DNA of 64,000 nucleotides. It comes from Dermatemys mawii. Taxonomy: Eukaryota; Chordata; Testudines; Dermatemydidae. Below, piece after piece: positions 60,301 to 64,000 of the stretch. The stretch is from assembly GCA_007922305.1 (NCBI GenBank), contig ML677335.1, positions 22,911,904-22,975,903 of the forward strand, in the 5' to 3' direction. A program made the position numbers and the translations under genes. Position 1 is the first letter of the stretch. Every line of letters starts with the position of its first letter. The notes beneath the pieces are model-generated. The model was not told the DNA's origin, made no database searches, and saw only the letters and a list, made by a program, of their open reading frames with translations.

Positions 60301-62546
60301 GGAACACCATACTGCTTTATGCAGTATTTCATCATTCAGTTGTAGTTTGTGTTGAAGTTGGATTTGAACTCTTCTTTGTCTTCTGAAAAACATCTAGTAC
60401 TTGTAATTAGTATATTTTTGTATATTTGTGTTCTCATATCTTGTAAGTTCAACAGGTAGAACAAGAATGGACAATTTTATGACCCCATAATAGTATAGCT
60501 GTGTACTAAATAAGGGGAATATACAACATTATGGTTCAGAGAATAAATTGATTCCTTCCTGCTGTGCTTTGGCATTTCTCCTCAGGCAGCCTGAGTGATT
60601 GGATCTCTGCCAGACCTTGTCAAACTTTTTCTGGTGTCACCACTGTACCATAAAGTAGTATTGACATCCAAGAAAGGCAGGGGAGGGAGAGGTGTTAAAA
60701 TGGACTCTTTCTATATTTGGATACTTCAGAACGTGAGAAAGGGTTTGAATGTGGATGCCAGCAGTTCTTGTCTAATGTGAGCTTGAATTTATCTGTAATC
60801 TTTTACCTGTGTACGTGCTCATACATACCCTCTGCCTGTCCTTGTGTGTCTCTTTTGCAGTATGGCTATGCCCCAAAAGGCTCTTCAGTGGTATTGTACA
60901 GTGACAAGAAATACAGGCACTATCAGTTCTTTGTTGCACCTGACTGGCAAGGGGGCATCTATGCCTCCCCCACCATTGCTGGTTCCAGGCCTGGTGGTAT
61001 CATTGCAGCTTGCTGGGCAACCTTGATGTACATGGGAGAAGACGGTTATGTTGAGGCTACTAAGAAGATCATTAGGACCGCACGGTTCATTGAATCAGGG
61101 TATTTTTTTGGCTTTATTTTTGTCATCTCTCTTGACCCTTTCTGGAGCTTGAACATAGAGCCCCTCCCAAAATCCCTTAGCTCCTACCCTCCAGTGTTAC
61201 TTGATATGCTGTGGGGTTGCCCAAACACCGACTAGCCATTAGTTCTTGCAAAGGATGAGGGTGAGGAGTGGACCAGGTCTCTGATAGCAAAGTTAGTGAT
61301 AATGCCCTGGTTCAAACCCAGCCCTACCCTGCAACTTACAGTTTGGGGTGGGGAAAAGGTGTAGGAATTTCTATCAAACTGCTGTTCCTGAACCTTGCTT
61401 TGGGAGTGTCGGCTTTGTGTCAGCCACTAGCTTAAGGTATTAAGGTAGGGTTAAGAAATGTACAACTTTCCACTCCACTGGCTGAAAGAAGAGCAGCTGT
61501 TCTCTCTGCAAAACAGACCTTGGTGCTTTGTGACCCCAAAGGGCTAGTGCTCTTTGCTACCCCACTCTCTTCACAGCCTCTGTTTGTCTGAGCGCTCTTG
61601 ATTGTTGGTCTCAGAGCTTTCCTGAGTGGTTCACTGCTGCAGCGGCAGTGTGATTCTAGACAGTTTTGCTGCTCCCATAGGATTTGTACTGATGCTTTTG
61701 GCAGAGCGATGAGCAGCGAGCACAGGCATTAAAGCTGTCTGTAGACTTACAACAGGAAATTAACATGGCATCTTTGTTCAGCAGGCGGCTGTTAAGCATT
61801 TGAGCTAAACTTTTTTTTTAAGTGAAAGGTTTAAATTGTCCAGAAATGGCTTGCACTAGTAAAGCGTCCTGTGAGCCTCTAGTGAGTTACCAGGTTGTTC
61901 CTGACTCACCATAACATGCAACGTCCATAGCGAATTGGCTCTCCTGATAAGAAAATTTGAGGGGGGGAAATGCCTGCCCTTCAGTAAACATCGCAAATAG
62001 ACAAGTTCATTTCTCCCACAAGAGGTGGCAAGGAGATAGTGAATCATCCTTATGTTCCTGAGACTCTTGGGAGACACGATTGTTTCGGAGAAGTGGGGTT
62101 TAGATAATCTTGGTTCTAGTCTATCGGATTTATTAGCAGCACTTGATAATATAGATGACTAAATCTACCTTTTGTGGGCATGGGTTAAGTTTAGGCTAAC
62201 AGGCAATGTTCTAGTTACCTACTGGTTCCCTGAACTGTTACCCATTCCCGAGGGATTTTGATGCCATGGATACTGTCTGTATCTTTCACTCTATGGCTAT
62301 TCTCATTATGGAATACTCTCCCTCTGGACCTGAGAAGACCAATAAAATAGTTATCTTCTATTACTATTGAGAAAATCAATCACTTTTAACTGTTTTAAGG
62401 TTGCGGAAAATTGACAACATCCAAATCTTTGGGAAACCTGAGGTGTCTGTCATCTCTGTTGGGTCAGATGTTTTTGACATCTATCGGCTGTCGAATTTGT
62501 TAAGCACTAGAGGATGGAACTTAAATGTCCTGCAGTTCCCTTCAAG
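24083..62546 (+). CDS. SGPL1: Sphingosine-1-phosphate lyase 1 (12 coding exons, 3' end beyond window)
   Basis: Joined exons: 24083-24085, 37232-37397, 41773-41840, 43763-43910, 46628-46707, 48691-48819, 56013-56101, 57688-57793, 58140-58238, 59383-59532, 60861-61099 and 62400-62546. They give 474 codons plus two bases. The enzyme is a PLP-dependent lyase of the ER membrane that splits sphingosine-1-phosphate into a fatty aldehyde and phosphoethanolamine, the exit step of sphingolipid breakdown. Visible landmarks are a single N-terminal membrane segment (about residues 34-53), TSGGTES (200-206), the PLP-stacking His235 in [10 protein letters not shown], Asp308 in HVDACLGG, and the Schiff-base Lys346 in SADTHK. 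Key positions are offset by 7 from the human enzyme (His242, Lys353), as expected from a shorter N-terminus. No stop or frameshift was found, so the gene looks functional. The last coding exons lie to the right of the window. Confidence 0.96.
24760..25068 (+). mobile_element. CR1 LINE 3' end with an internal fold-back duplication
   Basis: The sequence matches the 3' end of sauropsid CR1: gttcaaaaaagaactagataaa, ggctattagacagggtg, gatgattacctgtctgttc, cattccctctggggcac and finally ggtctgacccaatgtggctcttcttatg. The last section is present a second time in inverted orientation just upstream of itself (separate entry). The copy is truncated at its 5' end, as usual for CR1. Confidence 0.85.
24962..25061. 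repeat. Inverted repeat, 42-bp arms, 16-bp loop
   Basis: Arms 24962-25003 and 25020-25061 are complementary at 41 of 42 positions and flank a 16-base spacer. The right arm is the ordinary CR1 3' terminus; the left arm is its inverted copy. Confidence 0.95.
25069..27073. other. SGPL1: SGPL1 intron 1, proximal part
   Basis: AT-rich intronic sequence; no exon or bounded repeat identified. Confidence 0.5.
27074..28007 (-). mobile_element. Decayed PIF/Harbinger element of a second family
   Basis: The left end reads GGGTACGGCTAT and the right end is the complement of GGGCAGGTCTACACT; both ends then carry tcgat-rich text (gatcgatttattgcgt at 27125, tggatcgatctcagagtg at 27961). A - strand frame at 27893-27684 contains [20 protein letters not shown] followed by HNL, which matches the C-terminal helix of Harbinger transposases (compare GRLDLAEGSISAVISACCAL in the 7.1-8.4 kb element). 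The rest of the transposase is absent or unreadable. No matching 3-bp target duplication was found at the ends I chose. Confidence 0.55.
28690..31135 (-). mobile_element. Old CR1 LINE, antisense, interrupted by a hAT element
   Basis: The + strand shows the complement of a CR1-type element: aaggccagaagagaccagca at the left, atccaaggattgcatttt near 30420, ttagcaaattttactagc near 30705, gacagatccttgaggaactc near 30780 and atgtcaaatgcttgcctgaa near 30920. No intact reading frame remains. Positions 28801-29403 are a later insertion. Confidence 0.65.
28801..29403. mobile_element. Non-autonomous hAT element (CAGGGGTGGGCAAA class) nested in CR1
   Basis: The ends are CAGGGGCAGGCAAAC and the complement of CAGGGGTGGACAACC. 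Flanking octamers TGCCAAAT and TGCTAAAC match at 6 of 8 positions. The GC-rich interior, full of gggctcgg/ggtgggggct text, has open frames by composition only. It interrupts the surrounding CR1 and is therefore younger. Confidence 0.8.
31480..31720. repeat. MITE-like element with ctggtata/tactggca motifs
   Basis: Repeated short motifs (attggtatactgtactggcaa, cagcatagcttattatacc, ttgctggcacagctgg) in mirrored order resemble segments at 48950-49160 and 53740-54390. This looks like one non-autonomous DNA transposon family. Exact termini were not fixed. Confidence 0.4.
31721..33990. other. SGPL1: SGPL1 intron 1, no further gene seen
   Basis: AT-rich intron. Open frames around 32682-32996 and 33158-33496 have no recognisable domain or splice context and are treated as chance. 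Confidence 0.45.
33998..35330. repeat. Cluster of GC-rich and MITE-like repeats in intron 1
   Basis: A GC-rich block at about 34075-34290 sits between repeat-like flanks (tttgtgacttctttggctg and tgcctgcgacctgtctgacc). A second GC-rich block at 34830-35000 repeats ctccctgct/gctccctg phrases. At 35109-35225 mirrored gggtctatacagacactgcg and gcttgtcgacactataaaa suggest a small MITE. Families and boundaries are unresolved. Confidence 0.35.
35658..36794. mobile_element. Non-autonomous hAT element, 1.14 kb (CAGGGGTCGGCAACC class)
   Basis: Ends are CAGGGGTCGGCAACC and the complement of CAGGGGTCAGCAACC. The flanking 8-bp duplications are identical, TTCTAAAA at 35650-35657 and 36795-36802, so boundaries are certain. 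An AT-rich left part is followed by a GC-rich interior with degenerate ggggtgcaggag-type repetition. No transposase is encoded; the GC-rich open frames are low-complexity artefacts. Confidence 0.95.
37232..37397 (+). CDS. SGPL1: SGPL1 exon 2: N-terminal luminal part and membrane anchor
   Basis: The acceptor is tttttcccccag and the donor is CCAGAGA|GTGAGT. It encodes residues 2-56 (the last codon is split after its first base). It contains EPWQLIG followed by the hydrophobic anchor [17 protein letters not shown] and ends in QPE-S, matching the lyase N-terminus, where a short luminal segment precedes one membrane helix. Confidence 0.93.
37480..38631 (-). repeat. LTR-like repeat in SGPL1 intron 2
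   Basis: Read on the - strand, the segment contains a TATA-like tataaaagatcc (complement of 38289-38300), an AATAAA in the 37802-37832 region, and a C/T-rich end near 37490 (ggcccccactgggatcc). This order resembles U3-R-U5 of an LTR, and I recall the sequence as a common turtle repeat. Terminal TG/CA and target duplications were not located, and no internal viral genes are present. A small DNA element at 37974-38170 interrupts it. Confidence 0.35.
37974..38170. mobile_element. Small pogo/Tigger-like MITE
   Basis: Left end CAGGCAGTTCTCGGACT and right end complement of CAGGCAGTCCTCAACTT form short inverted repeats. The interior is made of gtaaagtcgaa/gtcgtaagtcgaa-like phrases typical of Tigger-derived MITEs. 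It sits inside the LTR-like repeat. A TA duplication could not be confirmed because extra T bases lie at the left edge. Confidence 0.55.
38632..38910. mobile_element. Non-autonomous hAT element (CAGTGGTCCTCAACC class)
   Basis: Ends are CAGTGGTCCTCAACC and the complement of CAGTGGTCCCCAACG. Flanking octamers TTTTAAGG and CTTTAAGG match at 7 of 8. The interior holds a second inverted repeat: ccgccaaaaaaccactgaa at the left is mirrored near 38815-38835. Confidence 0.9.
38911..40091. other. SGPL1: SGPL1 intron 2, no gene seen
   Basis: Intronic sequence without a supported exon or bounded repeat. Confidence 0.45.
40092..40725. mobile_element. Non-autonomous hAT element (CAGGGGTGGGCAAA class)
   Basis: Ends CAGGGGTGGGCAAA and its exact complement TTTGCCCACCCCTG. 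Flanks TTCTAGAG and CTCTAGAG match at 7 of 8 and fit the nTCTAGAn target preference known for many hAT elements. It belongs to the same class as 28801-29403. The G-rich interior gives spurious open frames on both strands. Confidence 0.93.
41773..41840 (+). CDS. SGPL1: SGPL1 exon 3: cytosolic linker
   Basis: A 68-base exon between tgtttatctcag and GTAAGT completes the split Ser codon and encodes a basic linker ([20 protein letters not shown]) after the membrane helix. Confidence 0.92.
41895..41985 (-). repeat. SINE-tail fragment
   Basis: The text 'attgcaataatgcccaggat' through 'ctccaaagaacttacaatcc' is the complement of the LINE-derived tail seen in the CORE-type SINE at 2830-3150. Confidence 0.5.
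42598..42735. mobile_element. Short hAT-derived MITE (CAGTGGTTTTTAACC class)
   Basis: Ends CAGTGGTTTTTAACC and complement of CAGTGGTTTTCAACC; flanks AGTTAGCA and GCTTAGCA match at 6 of 8. At 138 bp it is little more than its termini plus T runs. Confidence 0.85.
43763..43910 (+). CDS. SGPL1: SGPL1 exon 4
   Basis: It starts after ttctttttag and ends ATGG|GTATGA. It encodes [12 protein letters not shown] through [20 protein letters not shown], where the LP-x-G and EK-x-KEYSSM motifs match the family. A Gly codon is split across the next intron. Confidence 0.94.
43975..44245. repeat. GC-rich repeat shared with the 53.9 kb element
   Basis: Phrases such as actccaccccttcc, ccctcccctgag, agcctcctgca/gcctcctgcatg, acagatgatc/cagctgatc and gggaggtgct occur in the same order at 53960-54170. 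It lies about 65 bases after SGPL1 exon 4. Boundaries are unclear. Confidence 0.5.
46628..46707 (+). CDS. SGPL1: SGPL1 exon 5
   Basis: Acceptor ctttttcag, donor GTGAAG|GTAAAT. It encodes [20 protein letters not shown] followed by THLLVK; the [12 protein letters not shown] motif is highly conserved in S1P lyases. Confidence 0.95.
46800..47000 (+). repeat. Diverged CR1 fragment
   Basis: Segments like ggaagatggtagaacaaaga followed by ggtctcaa and later tggctgtcaaagcacc resemble the 3' untranslated part of CR1. The open frame across it is not a gene. Confidence 0.4.
47397..47687. mobile_element. Internally deleted hAT element (CAGGGGTMRGCAACC class)
   Basis: In reverse orientation this 291-bp element parallels the left AT-rich part of 35658-36794 (ttcagaagtagtgtg, then ttaatttaagg-like, then ttaacatttttag) and the extreme right end, but lacks the whole GC-rich interior. 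The left end is CAGGGGTAGGCAACC; the other end is more decayed (CAGGGGCAAGC). The target duplication is not clear. Confidence 0.8.
48691..48819 (+). CDS. SGPL1: SGPL1 exon 6
   Basis: Forty-three whole codons between ctttctgaag and GTA|GTAAGT. It encodes [20 protein letters not shown] and the [10 protein letters not shown] motif leading to the PLP-phosphate loop. An alternative donor three bases upstream would drop one Val; the chosen one fits the consensus better. Confidence 0.94.
48950..49160. repeat. MITE-like element with ctggtac/tatacc motifs
   Basis: It shares tctacactag, gctggtacatctacactgg, tagttttataccag and gctatacgggcaaaa with the related segments at 31.5 and 53.8 kb. Termini were not fixed. 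Confidence 0.4.
49507..49544. repeat. Tandem duplication, 19-bp unit x2
   Basis: AACATTCACACTTTGTACT is present twice in direct succession. Confidence 0.95.
51203..51415 (-). mobile_element. Fold-back SINE copy with 14-bp target duplication
   Basis: The inserted unit is bounded by identical TGAATCTTTTACTG at 51189-51202 and 51416-51429, a long duplication typical of LINE-driven retroposition. Read on the - strand, the element starts with a head (agaggggtagccgtgttag), continues through AGAGTCCTGTGGCACC and cataagctttcatgggc, then turns back on itself at about 51288. Left arm 51203-51287 and right arm to about 51378 are complementary except for a 2-base gap and a few bases at the centre. The sequence is one I recognise as abundant in turtles. 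Confidence 0.9.
52395..52427. repeat. CCCCT microsatellite
   Basis: A pyrimidine run built of CCCCT units, slightly irregular at its right end. Confidence 0.9.
53740..54390. repeat. MITE-like element split by a hAT insertion
   Basis: The left part (gtctaccggtatagctacat, agcttataccagcaaaaaca) and right part (cgggtatatctgcatctaca, gcttctgctggtatagccat) are mirrored, as expected of a MITE with long inverted ends. Between them lies the hAT unit 53853-54270. Confidence 0.5.
53853..54270. mobile_element. Non-autonomous hAT element (GGGGTGGCCAACC class)
   Basis: Perfect 8-bp duplications GTTTATAA flank the unit (53845-53852 and 54271-54278). The left end reads TTGGGGTGGCCAACC and the right end is the complement of CAGGAGTGGCCAACC, so the first two left bases have mutated. 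The GC-rich core resembles 43975-44245. Confidence 0.92.
56013..56101 (+). CDS. SGPL1: SGPL1 exon 7: PLP-phosphate binding loop
   Basis: Acceptor ttcactatag, donor GAAAT|GTATGT. It starts [20 protein letters not shown], the PLP-phosphate-binding loop of this decarboxylase fold, and ends inside an Ile codon. Confidence 0.95.
57688..57793 (+). CDS. SGPL1: SGPL1 exon 8: PLP-stacking histidine
   Basis: Acceptor cttctttgcag, donor GTTCAG|GTATGG. It encodes [18 protein letters not shown] and on to [11 protein letters not shown]; His235 corresponds to the histidine stacking on the cofactor ring. Confidence 0.95.
58140..58238 (+). CDS. SGPL1: SGPL1 exon 9
   Basis: Thirty-three codons between aatcttcag and GCAGAG|GTAGAG, encoding [20 protein letters not shown] and [13 protein letters not shown], a conserved strand-and-loop of the large domain. 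Confidence 0.95.
59383..59532 (+). CDS. SGPL1: SGPL1 exon 10: catalytic Asp and Schiff-base Lys
   Basis: Fifty codons between tctgtgtttag and CACAAG|GTGAGA. It contains [10 protein letters not shown] (Asp308, which pairs with the pyridine nitrogen) and ends with SISADTHK, whose Lys346 forms the internal aldimine with PLP. Confidence 0.96.
59913..59944. repeat. Tandem duplication, 16-bp unit x2
   Basis: GTCCAATCATACTGTA occurs twice in direct succession in SGPL1 intron 10. Confidence 0.95.
60134..60310 (-). mobile_element. CR1 LINE 3' end, antisense
   Basis: The + strand reads agaacataagaatggccata, tactgggtcagaccaaagg, agtggccaatggcaagtgcc and gttatcatcaagtgatcc, the complement of the same CR1 terminus found at 24.8-25.07 kb. 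It is 5' truncated and lacks the fold-back. Confidence 0.85.
60861..61099 (+). CDS. SGPL1: SGPL1 exon 11
   Basis: Acceptor tctcttttgcag, donor TCAGG|GTATTT. It encodes [20 protein letters not shown], then [19 protein letters not shown] and a helix ending ARFIES. These are among the most conserved parts of the family, beside the active site. Confidence 0.96.
62400..62546 (+). CDS. SGPL1: SGPL1 exon 12: start of C-terminal domain
   Basis: Acceptor ctgttttaag, donor TCAAG|GTGAGT. It encodes [18 protein letters not shown] and continues to [20 protein letters not shown] then QFPS, the small C-terminal domain. The next exon, expected to begin with the conserved HFC-type motif, was not found before the window ends. 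Confidence 0.95.
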
Positions 62547-62679
62547 GTGAGTTGAATGCCAAAATGGGAAGTTTTAATTTAGGCCATTTGTAGACTAGTA
62601 GATGGGACGAATACAACTGTGGTAAAGAAATGCCTTTGCATCCAGGAAGAGCAATTTTACAGCACTTCTTACAGCCAGT

Positions 62680-62850
62680 TCTCCCAACATCCCTGTGCAG
62701 GAGGTAGTTAAGTAGCACCCTCACTTTATAGATGGAGTGAATCAAGTCAGAGAGGATATGTGGCTACCCAAGGCCACACAGTTAGTAAATAGCAGTCTGG
62801 ATTAGAATTTCAGAGTTCCTGAAACCCAGTCACATGTATGTGTCTCTGCA
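62680..62850 (-). repeat. MIR SINE, antisense
   Basis: The text 'ctcactttatagatggagt', 'cccaaggccacacagttagt' and 'gtctggattagaatttcag' is the complement of a MIR core. Confidence 0.7.
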
Positions 62851-63736
62851 CCATGTTGACTGTCGAGATAGATCTCTGGTTTTCAGGAGATTGTAGTTGT
62901 ATGCAGTCCTTAGCCAAGTGTCTTGGAAAGCAGACTTCTAAAATGTGTTCATAAAAAACGGGCACAATCAAACAAACTGCACAACACAGAGAAAAACACC
63001 CACTGAGATGAGAAGTTGGAGAGGACCCTAAATTATGCTAGTTCCTAGAGTTTTCTGGAAGCCTAGAAAGTTGTAAAATTTTGTGGGTTTCTACAATATG
63101 TAAATGGTCCCTTTTTGCGTATTGTGTTTGAAACTGTCTGTGTAGCCTGACAAAGCAACCATTTTGGTTAATGATCTGTGTATGAAGTGGCCCCTCTTGC
63201 TTTGTCAAGAGTTGGTTATGCACATCTGCTAACAACTTACGTTTAGGCCTTGTCCTTGCTGCTTATCAAAGCATGGACGTTAAAATCCTAAGGAAGACAA
63301 AGCAGTTCATAACTTGAACATCAGTTAGGTCAATGTAAACGCTAGGCTTCCCACTATTCTCTACCTCAACCTGCTAATGTATGAAAACTGCAAACTGTCT
63401 TGTCCTTGCTAGTATTGTATCTCATGTTAGTTAATGTGTTGACTAACACAAGGTACCCATGCACTTCCTAGTGAAAATGCACACTAATTACAGAGCATTT
63501 CGGGGAGCTCATGCTAAAAGTTGATTACCTACAACAATCTGCTAGAACTCGGTGAGTATTTCTCAAAGGGTCGGGCACATGCCCCTCAAGGATGTGAAGC
63601 AGTACCTGAGGGGGAGCAAGGACAGACCTCACTTCTCCAGATTCTCAGTTGTCAGAGCTGACACTTTAAAATATTTCAAAACATGTAACATAGTGGAGGG
63701 AAGTATATTATGAAAATCCACACAAGCATTTCCTAC

Positions 63737-63757
63737 TGTGTGTGTGTGTGTGTGTGT
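63737..63757. repeat. TG dinucleotide microsatellite
   Basis: About ten uninterrupted TG units. Confidence 0.95.
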
Positions 63758-64000
63758 TGAGGGGAAGGATGAAAGATTAGCTAGTGAAAGCTGGGATGTA
63801 GTAGTTGCATGTATTAAGATGTGTGGGTCTTTAACAACATGTGGTGAGGTTGCAGAGGGAGGTGTGACTGCCATTTCTGTAAAGAAGGGCTCAGCTTTCA
63901 GAATTTGGGGAACTCTGTTTAATGTGTATTCTCCCTGGCTTTATTGTATTTGAAGGGGCAATAGCAGTGTGTAACCTGCTTTTCCTTTTTTAAAATCAAG

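Larger units (their letters stand above)
62547..64000. other. SGPL1: SGPL1 intron 12, incomplete
   Basis: No further SGPL1 exon appears before the window ends. The intron contains the MIR at 62680-62850 and a TG repeat at 63737-63757. Confidence 0.6.

Noticed and set aside
60717..61235. 172-codon frame taken as one protein
   Set aside because: Only 60861-61099 is coding (SGPL1 exon 11); the flanking residues are intron read-through on both sides.
1..64000. CRISPR array, operon or bacterial-type defence system
   Set aside because: No regularly spaced direct repeats or gene strings exist; gene structure and repeats are those of a vertebrate genome.

Overview
The window is vertebrate nuclear DNA: long introns, old interspersed repeats and no dense operons. 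The repeat mix is CR1 LINEs, MIR/CORE-type SINEs, several non-autonomous hAT families, PIF/Harbinger elements, and a SINE with the AGAGTCCTGTGGCACC core. This mix fits a sauropsid and best fits a turtle. That assignment rests on remembered repeat families and could not be checked by search.

The one host gene I can support is sphingosine-1-phosphate lyase 1 (SGPL1) on the + strand. It starts in a CpG island (about 23740-24330) and runs off the right end. I placed 12 coding exons between 24083 and 62546. All have GT-AG introns and compatible phases, and together they encode 474 complete codons plus two bases of the next. The initiator ATG is the last codon of exon 1, so a 13.1 kb first intron directly follows the start codon. 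The PLP-binding lysine is Lys346. The C-terminal part (roughly 90 residues by comparison with the human enzyme) lies beyond the window.

Layout. 1-6743: no recognisable gene; SINE fragments. 6747-10905: a 4.16 kb PIF/Harbinger transposon with matching inverted termini and TTA target duplications. It carries a transposase reading frame broken by two in-frame TGA codons and an intact, spliced Myb/SANT-like gene on the opposite strand. A further + strand ORF with plausible splice sites sits entirely inside the Myb-like gene's intron. 10909-23739: intergenic, with SINEs, one hAT element and one candidate orphan exon. 23740-64000: SGPL1 with intronic repeats: CR1 copies, eight hAT-derived elements in four terminal-repeat classes (another lies upstream of the gene), MITE-like elements, an LTR-like stretch, a decayed second Harbinger element, and two near-perfect fold-back duplications in retroposon copies.

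The SGPL1 exons cooperate only as one polypeptide, a membrane-anchored ER enzyme that ends the sphingolipid pathway. The Harbinger transposase and Myb-like protein normally act as a two-component transposition system; here the transposase half is disabled while the partner reading frame is open.
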